From Cytophagales bacterium (lineage in GTDB: Bacteria > Bacteroidota > Bacteroidia > Cytophagales > Cyclobacteriaceae), in NCBI GenBank assembly GCA_024643485.1, contig JAHEMU010000071.1:1-9774 (forward strand): DNA of 9,774 nucleotides. Direction: 5' to 3'. The position numbers and the translations under genes are program-made. The notes under the pieces are model-generated. The model saw nothing but the letters and a program-made list of their open reading frames with translations. It made no database searches and had not been told where the DNA came from. How positions within the stretch are numbered: position 1 is the first letter of the stretch; every line of letters begins with the position of its first letter. Below, in pieces: positions 1 to 7,703 of this stretch.

Positions 1-387
1 GTCGCCATTATTGCTATTTGAAGTGAGGCAATCTTTCTCATATCCACTAAAATTAACAATAACTGGAAATTGTGTGCCGTCTTGGAGTTGATGGGTGTTT
101 CTATAAATGGTGAGTGGTAAAGGGTTCCCAAGATTGGTCGAATTATTTTCGTCGAAACAGCTCCCCGGCGCAACCTCATTGATTCCGACAATGACTTCTT
201 GTGAAAATGCAGTTGAGGTAGTGGGTTTCGCACTGAATTTCCATCGATACTCCTCACCTGAACCCGCGTCATAGTCCAAATAGCCACATACGGTCGTTAC
301 TTCAACCTTTAATTGGTATTCCCCAGGTTGCTGAGCGAAAGCTAAAAGGGATAAAAAGATGAAAATTATTAGTAATCTCCCTTTCAT
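1..387 (-). CDS. Exported protein of unknown function, N-terminal 129 residues (runs off left edge)
   Basis: Reading leftwards from the ATG at 387, the frame stays open for 129 codons to the window edge, so the gene is partial at its 3' end. Residues 1-18 form a clear Sec signal peptide (MKGR, then a hydrophobic stretch, ending AFA|QQ). The mature part begins PGEYQLKVEV and looks like an all-beta domain with alternating hydrophobic residues, aromatic residues (YRWKF at 47-51) and three cysteines (34, 77, 120) in an Asp/Gly/Asn-rich setting. I do not recognise the family. The start codon overlaps the stop of the upstream lipoprotein gene in an ATGA, which fixes the start and makes translational coupling likely. 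It is the last operon member visible. The missing part could be long, and a C-terminal sorting domain for type IX secretion would be plausible in this phylum, but nothing in the window shows it. The reading frame and export signal are firm; the function is unknown. Confidence 0.85.
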   Translation of the reverse strand, partial: MKGRLLIIFIFLSLLAFAQQPGEYQLKVEVTTVCGYLDYDAGSGEEYRWKFSAKPTTSTAFSQEVIVGINEVAPGSCFDENNSTNLGNPLPLTIYRNTHQLQDGTQFPVIVNFSGYEKDCLTSNSNNGD

Positions 388-1184
388 AACGATTGTATTT
401 GAAGGGTGAAAATGGACGTTAAATTCGGGTCGTCGGGAAGAGGAGTGGAAGTGGAATTTGGAAGAACGGCCACTTCATTTTGTGATTCATCGTACACTTT
501 GAACCAGTAGGCACGGGGTTGTAATGAATGGAAATAGGCCATCCCAATTTCATTGGTTTGTTGATTGAAAATTGGGTAGAAATAGTCATTTTTATTAGAT
601 ATAGACGCATCTTGCCAGTTTCCATAATTAAGAGTTGAAAGAGAAATTTGTTCATCAGCAGGTTGGTCTTTGTCGTAATCTTCTTGTGAAAGGAATAACT
701 GAATCGTATAATTTTGCATTGGGGTGAGTCCGTCTCGTATTTGTATTCCCATTTGGGTTGGAGTGTCAGATAAACGAAGACCGAAGTACTGTGAAATTTG
801 GGTGGAGGATTTTTGAGTCGGTAGTGGAGCGTATGCCTTAATGTCCTTAAAACGGAGGTTACTTAACCCACCTTTTTCGGCTTTGATAAATAGCGTGTCA
901 CCTGATTCGATGAAGGTAGAAAATGGTAAAAAACCATTGATATCCGTAACTCCACTGTCAATGGCATTGGCGTTATTTAACCAATTGATTAAGGAGTTAA
1001 AATATTTAATTTTCACTCCTCCAATCGGCTCAAGGTTCTGAAAAAAGTTACTGTTGGTGTGACCGGGAATACCAGTTCTAAAAATTAAATTTTTATTTGG
1101 TTTAGGTTGGGGAGACTGGCAGGAAATAGTGATTCCAACTAAGGTGAAAATCACGAAAAAGGGTAGGAGTAGCTGTTTTTTCAT
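384..1184 (-). CDS. Probable lipoprotein with two transthyretin/CnaB-like beta-sandwich modules
   Basis: 266 residues. The N-terminus has two lysines, a hydrophobic core and ITISC, giving a candidate lipidation cysteine at residue 22. The -3 position is Thr, so this is a loose lipobox, though such variants occur in Bacteroidota. After a Pro/Gln/Lys-rich linker come two modules of similar pattern. In the first (about 52-115), GGVKIKYFNSLINWLNNAN is followed by TDINGFLPF and a strand ending FIKAEKG. In the second (about 155-240), YTIQLFLSQEDYD leads to TNEIGMAYFHSLQPRAYWFKV. The 'T-D/N-x-x-G-x-x-x-F ... Y/L-x-F/I-K' signature is typical of carboxypeptidase-regulatory/CnaB-type beta sandwiches, common in Bacteroidota surface lipoproteins. 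No catalytic motif is visible. The ATG lies one base past the stop of the upstream fibronectin-type gene, and its own TGA overlaps the next start. Inference: a membrane-anchored binding or structural partner of the other operon products. The gene call is secure; the fold assignment is by eye. Confidence 0.88.
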   Translation of the reverse strand: MKKQLLLPFFVIFTLVGITISCQSPQPKPNKNLIFRTGIPGHTNSNFFQNLEPIGGVKIKYFNSLINWLNNANAIDSGVTDINGFLPFSTFIESGDTLFIKAEKGGLSNLRFKDIKAYAPLPTQKSSTQISQYFGLRLSDTPTQMGIQIRDGLTPMQNYTIQLFLSQEDYDKDQPADEQISLSTLNYGNWQDASISNKNDYFYPIFNQQTNEIGMAYFHSLQPRAYWFKVYDESQNEVAVLPNSTSTPLPDDPNLTSIFTLQIQSL

Positions 1185-1185
1185 A

Positions 1186-3144
1186 TCAGTAACTAAGGGT
1201 TATTTGGTTTGATAAATTCGATACTTGATACTCTGAAATGGATTTCACCGCGTATCGGTATTTCTTTCTGTGTTGAACTTGTTGGTCAATAAAATAGGGC
1301 TGATCTAGTTTTTGGTATTGGTAAAAAGGTCCATTACCTTCGGCCTTATATAATACAAAATAGGAGGTCGCTGTAGGGGTATTCCATTGAAGTTCAATGC
1401 CTAATAATTTTCGATTAGATTTTGCTGAAAGGGTTACTGAGGATTGGTCAGACGATTTGTTGAAATACTGAATTTTTTGTGAAGGATTAGCGTACTCATT
1501 ACCGTCTATTAAACTTCTTCCCACCAATTGGTAGGTGTAAATTGTCGAATTAATCACCGTGCTATCTTCAAAATAGAAGTGCTCTGACGCGAACGGATCA
1601 ACGATCTGATGGGTATTATTACTCTGGTTCAGACGTTTTAAAACAATGTATTCCCAGGGGTCTGTAGTCGAATTCCATGTTATCTTTACTCCTCGAGAAG
1701 TATTTAGCACCGAATTTATTTGAGGAAGAGCAGGCGTCCATGATGAATTAATATGAATATTAGCACTGGTTCCAATAGGATCAGAATTGTGATTTTGATC
1801 AACGGAAATGACCTTGAAAAACAGGTCTGTAGGTTCCGTTAATCTAGGTTTTGTTAAAGTGAAAATGGTGTCGGTTATGGGGACGTGCGTGATTTCATTG
1901 ATGTCGTTTTTCTTCGATTTTGAAAGAAAAATGCGGTATCCTAAAATGTCTTTTGAAGAGGAGGGTGACCACCTTAATAGTAAACTATCGCTGTGTTCAG
2001 TGATCGTAAAATCCTGAACGGCGAAAGGGGGAATGGTGTCCGGAATATGCAGAAGATAGGAGTTTCCAACTCTATCATAACTGTATAATCGAATATACGA
2101 TAATGAAGATGGCTTCAAAATACTACAACGGTTTTCGTTTGCTGTAAATGCTACCGTTTTAAAAGGTCCGGAAGCGGTAGGTCCGAGCTGAATTTTAATG
2201 GACGAATCATGAACAGGGGCATCGAATAATAACAAAACACTATCCGAATTAAAACGATGTTCCATCAGGTTTGGAAGGGGTTCTTTTTCAGGTAAATTCT
2301 GCAGTTTAATGGGCTCTGAAAAAGGACCAGCATCCCCAAAAATGGTAACTCCACGAATTTTATACCATAAGGTAGTTTCTTGGGTTTTTAAACTGTCTTG
2401 AAAGTAGTTCTTATCACTCTTTGTAAATGTAATTCCTCCAATGGAAGTGCAATTTTGATACGATATTCCATCTTTCGACTTAAAAACTTCATAATCGATA
2501 TAGGTGTTATTATACGTTTTATTATCCCACTCAAGAGTCGCTTTTGTTTCATTTCTTTTCCCTTTTAATCCCAGAGGTTTTGGTAAAACAATTAGATCAT
2601 CAGGTGAAATAGCAAAATAAGCGGTGTCAGATTGGAAATTTCCTGAGTGACATGATATTCGGTAAACATAAGAATCGCCGAAACGAACAGCTTTGTCAAC
2701 AATTCCCAGCCCCAGAAGTTGAGCCGTGTAAAAGGAATGATCGGCGGAGTATAAGGAAAAGGAAAACCGTCGTTCATAATCAGAGGTGATAGCAGATAAT
2801 CCCTTCATTTCGAAAGAAGTACCATATAAAGCTTGGGCAGCCAAATCAATATATTGATTTCCCCCTTTTAATTTTTCCCAAACTACAATCGGCATTAATT
2901 CTGCAGTTAACTCATTGGATTTTTCGGGAATGTCCAGAGGTTCTTTTTTACGTTTTAGGGTAAAACGTTCAATTCTATAGGTGCCATTGTTACATATATT
3001 CCAAGTTGCGGAGTTATAAGGTGCCCATCTCAATAAAATACTGTCCGCCTGATATGCTCTACCAGTCAAGTACAATTCATTTTGAGCATAAGTGGCTTGA
3101 AAGATAATGCCGAAAAAAAGTAAAAAAAGGAGTCTGTTTTTCAT
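1186..3144 (-). CDS. Exported multidomain fibronectin type III-like protein
   Basis: 652 residues. A signal peptide occupies 1-20 (FQATYA|QN). Residues about 24-185 form an N-terminal module that is not a standard Fn3 domain: it has ILLRWAPYNSATWNICN, then TYRIERF, then VVWEKL, LAAQALYGTSFEM, RRFSFSLYSADHS and YVYRIS. I believe this pattern recurs in other Bacteroidota exported proteins, but I know no name for it. The rest is a chain of Fn3-like domains: about 190-282 (LEWDN ... LWYKIRGV), a divergent one about 292-368, 372-466 (LLLRWSPS ... LFFKVISVD), 471-562 (VKITWNS ... YTYQLVGRS) and 569-652 (IELQWNT ... YRYAVKSIS). The conserved Trp of strand B and Tyr of strand F support this reading. 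No catalytic motif, transmembrane helix or type IX sorting domain is visible; the protein ends on the last Fn3 strand. Its ATG overlaps the stop of the 1440-residue protein gene (ATGA), so translation is probably coupled. A periplasmic or surface binding/scaffold role is inferred. Confidence 0.9.
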   Translation of the reverse strand: MKNRLLFLLFFGIIFQATYAQNELYLTGRAYQADSILLRWAPYNSATWNICNNGTYRIERFTLKRKKEPLDIPEKSNELTAELMPIVVWEKLKGGNQYIDLAAQALYGTSFEMKGLSAITSDYERRFSFSLYSADHSFYTAQLLGLGIVDKAVRFGDSYVYRISCHSGNFQSDTAYFAISPDDLIVLPKPLGLKGKRNETKATLEWDNKTYNNTYIDYEVFKSKDGISYQNCTSIGGITFTKSDKNYFQDSLKTQETTLWYKIRGVTIFGDAGPFSEPIKLQNLPEKEPLPNLMEHRFNSDSVLLLFDAPVHDSSIKIQLGPTASGPFKTVAFTANENRCSILKPSSLSYIRLYSYDRVGNSYLLHIPDTIPPFAVQDFTITEHSDSLLLRWSPSSSKDILGYRIFLSKSKKNDINEITHVPITDTIFTLTKPRLTEPTDLFFKVISVDQNHNSDPIGTSANIHINSSWTPALPQINSVLNTSRGVKITWNSTTDPWEYIVLKRLNQSNNTHQIVDPFASEHFYFEDSTVINSTIYTYQLVGRSLIDGNEYANPSQKIQYFNKSSDQSSVTLSAKSNRKLLGIELQWNTPTATSYFVLYKAEGNGPFYQYQKLDQPYFIDQQVQHRKKYRYAVKSISEYQVSNLSNQITLSY

Positions 3145-6100
3145 TGGAAATAAGTTGTTAAGGTTCCATTACTTTTACCCTTGCGACCACCCGGCAAACT
3201 CAATTGATACTGAAGTTTGAATTCCGTTGGAAAGGATATGGAAGGGAATGATAAGTCGAGGATTTTTCTCAGATTAGGGTCTTGTGGATTCATCAAATAC
3301 TGTCCTGCTGCAGCAGACTTTATATCGTTGAAATCCTTAAATACAGCTAAACTGATCAAGTTCTCAACCTTGAATACGTATGATTCCGCTCCGAATTTAA
3401 GCGCTTTTAAAGGGAGAATTCCCCAATTATTTACAGATCTCCATTTGATGCTTGAAGAATGGAAAGAAGGATTCGAATAAATCAATTCTTCAACCAGTTG
3501 TATCCAATTATTTTCCCTTGAAATGGATAAATCCAGTGCAGTTTGATTGGTTAAATTTTGACTAAATAATTCAGGTAATTTGTTGTCAGAAATCCATGAA
3601 TTGTTGAGTTGATGAATACCTGTAGCGATTAAATATGGACTGCTAGGTTGGGACTCTAGGGCGTTCATTTCTTCTTGAAGGGAACGATATGAAGACGTAA
3701 TAAAATCAGTCCCCCACAGTTCCAACTCAGTAAATCGAACGAGCGATTCTCCTAAGGAAGTTTGATTCATTTCAATAAAATTGCCAGTTGAATCATTCGA
3801 AATCGTTTTCGATACAGTTGTCTGCGCTATTTCATCCGATGGATTTAACGGAATACGAACCAAGGACAATCGATATTTTGTATTTTGTTGGAGGGTGAGA
3901 AGTGGTATTTCAATCAACCCTTGATTATAAGTAGGATCGACTTCAAGAGTTTCATTATCGGTAGAATACCTAGCCACCGTTTTCCAATCGAGGGAAGGAG
4001 TAAATAGGGCCGCTTGTCCTGTATTTAATTTTAGGTAGCACACGTCAGATTCACCGGTGTATATGATTTCATTTTGCGCCGGATATTGATATAAAATATT
4101 TTCTATCGGAATATTCTCGGGAGCTTTGCCTGTGGTAAAATCAAATCGTCGTTCTTCTCGAATTACAGCACTATTTTGAACGAAATCAATCCACGATCCA
4201 TTTACTTTCTGCTGAACTTTTATGATGGCTGAAGCTTGTATCTTGGTATTTTCTGGCAGCAATTCATCAGGATTAAATCGTACAATCCGTTGACTTTCAT
4301 CGGTAGAAATAGATCCCGTAATACCTTGATCCAGGGTATAAGATTCTAACTGAATTCGATAGGTTTCGATTTGATTTCCATTGGGGATTGCGATGGGTTG
4401 ATTGATTGGTATATTTAAACCCACCTGAGGAATACTAAATACGGAAACGTTTGTGGTTGTTGGCGCTGGGCTGACATCCGAGATTAACTGATCTGCGTCA
4501 ATTTGATCGGATGATGTTTCCTTACAGCGATTCCCCAGTTCTACTTCAAATCGGCAATTTCCCTTTATTAAACCACCAAGTATTTCGAAATCTCCCCCTA
4601 CAATTCCATGGAATGAAGTAGGAGCTGGGAGGGTGACATCGAGTACCGCAACTGTAGAAAGTTTAATAATATCAATGCGTTTGTTTTGTCCAAATACATC
4701 TATCTTTATTCCAATTAGGCCTTCTAAATAAGCGTAAGCTTGGCCGGTAGCCATCCAATTGGCCCCATTTGAGCCACAATAAGAGAAACCTGATTTTTGG
4801 AACATCAAATCAAATCCTGCTCCCACATCAAACGAGCCATAGAACATTAAGAATTCCTGTTCGCCACTCGAAGCTTGGAAATGACCACCAAATATAAATC
4901 CACTGCCAACGGTTGTTTCCTGTTGCGGAAGTGAGGCGTTAATTCCTGCTAAACCCGCTACTTTATCCGAAAGAGGAGGGAAGGAAGGGAGAATCGAACC
5001 TGCGACGAAATACCCGGTAAGTTGCGTTTTTAGTTTTCCTGCCTGTACCTGCAAACCAAGGGGCTGTTCTGGCGTACCCAAATGAATGTACCATTCACCG
5101 GGTTCAAAGTGAATCACCGCCTGACCGGCAAGCCCATCTTTTCCAATCCCAGTTAAATTACCCTCACCTAAGTGGACAAAAACATCCAAATTTCCATGAA
5201 ATACCTTGTTTATATGATCGTATTCAAGCAAGATATGTCCATTTATTCCATCCTGTTTAAGCGGACTAGAAGGAAGAACAGAAATGGACGAAAGTGCCTC
5301 TGATGATTGATGGGTTAATTTTTCATTTAAATTTTTGGTTAAAGAGGAGATTCTTTCTGTAAAATTAGAAGTTGGGTTTCCAGCGAATGAGGCCTCACCT
5401 TGCAATACAATTCGCTCTAACCCTCCCGAAGAGGTAAAAGCCATTTCCAATGAAACCTCTGCTTCAAATGTTCCCTTGTTTGGATAACTACCAAGAATGA
5501 CCGAAGCCTTAAACCCATTTCCTATTTCTGTATCGGGTTGGTAATGGATTCCAGATGATGATGCAGAAGAATTTCCACCAGGTCGTACGTGATGATAAGC
5601 ACCACCACCAATTCCATAAATTGCCACGTTTCCACCAAGTGGCAAGCCATTCGAAAAAGAAGCAAGGGCATCAAAATACCAATAGTTTACACCCTCTTTC
5701 TCACCAAAAATAGCGGTTGCTTTAACTTCAATTCCGGGAGTGAAAGTAGCATCAACAAATCCTGAGTAATAACTTTCATTTTCCTTTTCAATCAATTCGA
5801 TCAATCCATTAATTTGAAAAGCCGCAGTAGAGGCATTTACTTCAAATTTTTCCAAGGAAACTTGATGATTCCATGGATCGCTTTTTGAAATTCTTGTACT
5901 CTTCAAGGTGAGTATTGAAGCCGCATAAATCGATTGGTTGTTTGTTCCTAAATTTACTGATATGTCCCCTTTTATAATTCCTTCGTTCTGTGAAAGTGAA
6001 AGGAACTCTAGCCGATTGATGTGAAGTCCTTTTGTTGGTGAGTCTGAAGGATCCAAACGTTCATAATACAATTGACCAATACTAAATTCTTCTGTTTTAC

Positions 6101-7463
6101 CAATGTATTGTAGGTTTTCAAAGGTAATTTTACCTTTCCCAATTGATTTTGACCTTACTTTTAGATCTAGCTCAGTCTCTCCATATAGCTGAATATTTGG
6201 AATAAAATCGCGATTATCGACTTCTATTGAAATGGACGATTGTGGATATAATTTTGTTTTTAATCCATGAAGCGGAGCAATAACTAAGGAGTCTGGTAAA
6301 TCAGTTTGAATGAGGTAACGATTTTCATTGGAATAAGTGCCCGCGTAATGGATAGGGTGATCACTTTCTGAAACAGGTAAATCAATTAGTCCAGTGAATG
6401 AAAACTGTTGAATTCGGTTGGATTTTAATTGGATATAAAGGGAGTCGACTGAGAAAGACACCCCCCTCATATCTCCTTCATTTAGAGGTATCAAATTAGT
6501 AGTTGACCCATCAAAATTGACACCCGTTTCATCAACAGTTAAATAGTTAATGTTTATGCTGGTAGATTGACCGATTCGATTATGGAATTGAGGAGGTAAA
6601 TAGAGAGTGGTATTGGTAAACGCGAATCCACGCCACAGACCATTTGATTGTGTTTTTGGTAGAAAATCAGCATCTCTATTATCACTTAAATCCAGAACGC
6701 CTTTCGCTCCATTTATTCTAAATCCAGGAGTTTTGGTGAGTTGTACAGAGGGAAGTTGAAATTGAAAAAAAACATCGTTCCAATGTTGAGCCAGAACTTG
6801 AAATGGTACGTTTACATCACCAGGAATAGATTGTCCATAACCATCATCTAACCTAAATACTTCATCGGAAATTTGAACTTGTCCACTGAGCTGAAGAGCT
6901 TCAAATCCAGAACAATTAAACGATACAAATGAGCCACTCGAACCGCCGTTTAGAAGCAAGTGAGTACCTTTAGTGCCTAGTGGAACCTTAAAATCATTAA
7001 CCAAGTATAATTTGGCCCCAGGGATGATGCCGCCCGTATTACTAAACCGAATACCAGTTCCGGCAAATGTGAGCAGTTGTCCGGACTGTGGAATTTTTAT
7101 TTGAAGAAACGCCTCAATTTCCGCCCACTGTGGATATATTTTGAGAGCGTGAATACCTATTGTATAATCGACCCCGGCAATAGACTTTTTTATTCCCACA
7201 GGAAATTTCAACCATTTTTTGCCCGATAGATTCCTTATATAATTGTTTGACTCTTCTATCTTCCGAATCACCTGCTCTGCCTTGTCAATGATGGTCTGAG
7301 AAGAATCTGAAAGTTGAATATACCCATCCCGCTCAGTTAGGGTTGTTGCAGTAAATGATTTGGATAGTCGAGAATACGTCAGAGTGCCAGATGCCACGGA
7401 TAGAAGGGTAAATGGTTGAAGAAGCGTAAAAAGACCGAGGATTAGCACTCTGATTGTATTCAT
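3141..7463 (-). CDS. Very large exported beta-rich protein of unknown function (1440 aa), first gene of the operon
   Basis: The ATG at 7463 was chosen because it gives a normal signal peptide (MNTIR, then VLILGLFTLL, cut near SVASG); an in-frame ATG at 7493 would add ten residues (MYCFYFIIYS) ahead of it. Numbering from 7463: about 50-80 is a short, probably helical segment; 90-150 contains YPQWAEIEAFLQIKIP and FAGTGIRFSNTGG; 250-700 is long and beta-rich, with GGGAYHHVRPGG (619-630), a Ser-rich loop and YQPDTEIGNGFKASVILG; about 700-730 is a probable helical linker; 775-830 has GEWYIHLGTPEQPLGLQ; 870-980 has GSFDVGAGFDLMF, GQAYAYLEGLIGIKIDVFG and GGLIKGNCRFEVELGNRC with Cys at 970 and 980. 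The C-terminal part (about 1005-1440) looks like Ig-like strands, with FDFTTGKAPENIP resembling SbsA/Big_5-type Ig domains. No enzyme motif is visible. I recall similar large unnamed proteins in Bacteroidota but know no function. It leads the operon and overlaps the Fn3 gene by four bases. Role inferred: envelope or surface structural protein. Confidence 0.9.
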   Translation of the reverse strand: MNTIRVLILGLFTLLQPFTLLSVASGTLTYSRLSKSFTATTLTERDGYIQLSDSSQTIIDKAEQVIRKIEESNNYIRNLSGKKWLKFPVGIKKSIAGVDYTIGIHALKIYPQWAEIEAFLQIKIPQSGQLLTFAGTGIRFSNTGGIIPGAKLYLVNDFKVPLGTKGTHLLLNGGSSGSFVSFNCSGFEALQLSGQVQISDEVFRLDDGYGQSIPGDVNVPFQVLAQHWNDVFFQFQLPSVQLTKTPGFRINGAKGVLDLSDNRDADFLPKTQSNGLWRGFAFTNTTLYLPPQFHNRIGQSTSININYLTVDETGVNFDGSTTNLIPLNEGDMRGVSFSVDSLYIQLKSNRIQQFSFTGLIDLPVSESDHPIHYAGTYSNENRYLIQTDLPDSLVIAPLHGLKTKLYPQSSISIEVDNRDFIPNIQLYGETELDLKVRSKSIGKGKITFENLQYIGKTEEFSIGQLYYERLDPSDSPTKGLHINRLEFLSLSQNEGIIKGDISVNLGTNNQSIYAASILTLKSTRISKSDPWNHQVSLEKFEVNASTAAFQINGLIELIEKENESYYSGFVDATFTPGIEVKATAIFGEKEGVNYWYFDALASFSNGLPLGGNVAIYGIGGGAYHHVRPGGNSSASSSGIHYQPDTEIGNGFKASVILGSYPNKGTFEAEVSLEMAFTSSGGLERIVLQGEASFAGNPTSNFTERISSLTKNLNEKLTHQSSEALSSISVLPSSPLKQDGINGHILLEYDHINKVFHGNLDVFVHLGEGNLTGIGKDGLAGQAVIHFEPGEWYIHLGTPEQPLGLQVQAGKLKTQLTGYFVAGSILPSFPPLSDKVAGLAGINASLPQQETTVGSGFIFGGHFQASSGEQEFLMFYGSFDVGAGFDLMFQKSGFSYCGSNGANWMATGQAYAYLEGLIGIKIDVFGQNKRIDIIKLSTVAVLDVTLPAPTSFHGIVGGDFEILGGLIKGNCRFEVELGNRCKETSSDQIDADQLISDVSPAPTTTNVSVFSIPQVGLNIPINQPIAIPNGNQIETYRIQLESYTLDQGITGSISTDESQRIVRFNPDELLPENTKIQASAIIKVQQKVNGSWIDFVQNSAVIREERRFDFTTGKAPENIPIENILYQYPAQNEIIYTGESDVCYLKLNTGQAALFTPSLDWKTVARYSTDNETLEVDPTYNQGLIEIPLLTLQQNTKYRLSLVRIPLNPSDEIAQTTVSKTISNDSTGNFIEMNQTSLGESLVRFTELELWGTDFITSSYRSLQEEMNALESQPSSPYLIATGIHQLNNSWISDNKLPELFSQNLTNQTALDLSISRENNWIQLVEELIYSNPSFHSSSIKWRSVNNWGILPLKALKFGAESYVFKVENLISLAVFKDFNDIKSAAAGQYLMNPQDPNLRKILDLSFPSISFPTEFKLQYQLSLPGGRKGKSNGTLTTYFQ

Positions 7464-7703
7464 CGAATAAATGATAAAATAAAAACAATACAATTATAAA
7501 TTATTTGCATTTAAAATTATAATAAATGATATAAAATATAAAATAATAAGTATTTATAATCGTTTATTGAATTAAAAACATAATATATTATCTATTAATA
7601 ATTATTCAATATGTTGTTGATGGAATTGTGTCAGCATTTAGAATGGAGATGACATTTCATTAAATAGGTTTCCTTATATTGGCAAAAGAACCTCAGTCTT
7701 GAT
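7464..7703. promoter_or_regulatory. Divergent AT-rich intergenic region, presumed promoters for both directions
   Basis: This 240-base gap separates two genes pointing away from each other, so it must hold the promoter of the plus-strand sensor and most likely that of the minus-strand operon. Positions 7501-7610 contain only 10 G/C in 110 bases, far below the flanking genes. No perfect Bacteroidota -7 box (TAnnTTTG) was found. The nearest plus-strand match is TAGGTTTC at 7665-7672, one base off and 31 bases before the ATG, but no TTG sits at the expected -33 distance. On the minus strand several one-mismatch candidates occur, such as TATAATTG at 7498-7491, but in sequence this AT-rich they carry little weight. 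An 8-base direct repeat AATTATAA occurs at 7492-7499 and 7515-7522. No Shine-Dalgarno sequence precedes either start, as usual in this phylum. Confidence 0.5.

Noticed and set aside
419..1041. Small open frames at 419-655 (minus) and 841-1041 (plus)
   Set aside because: Both lie within the lipoprotein gene, in the wrong frame or strand, and their translations show no protein-like pattern.
1808..2777. Small open frames at 1808-2017 (plus) and 2592-2777 (minus)
   Set aside because: Both are contained in the Fn3-chain gene in other frames; the main frame carries clear domain patterns at the same positions.
1186..3144. Possible type IX secretion sorting domain at the end of the Fn3-chain protein or of the 1440-residue protein
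   Set aside because: Both C-termini end on ordinary beta strands (SNLSNQITLSY and SNGTLTTYFQ) without the terminal sorting-domain pattern, so only Sec export is supported.
3217..3480. Plus-strand open frame of 87 codons
   Set aside because: It is antisense to the C-terminal part of the 1440-residue protein and has no domain or export signal; a chance frame.
7464..7493. Alternative upstream ATG at 7493 for the large exported protein
   Set aside because: It adds MYCFYFIIYS ahead of a signal peptide that is already complete from the ATG at 7463; a short basic n-region (MNTIR) followed by the hydrophobic core fits export better. It cannot be excluded.
7626..7672. A TTG at 7626-7628 with TAGGTTTC at 7665-7672 as a Bacteroidota promoter
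   Set aside because: The spacing of 36 bases is far too long for a -33/-7 pair, and the -7 box has a mismatch at its last base.
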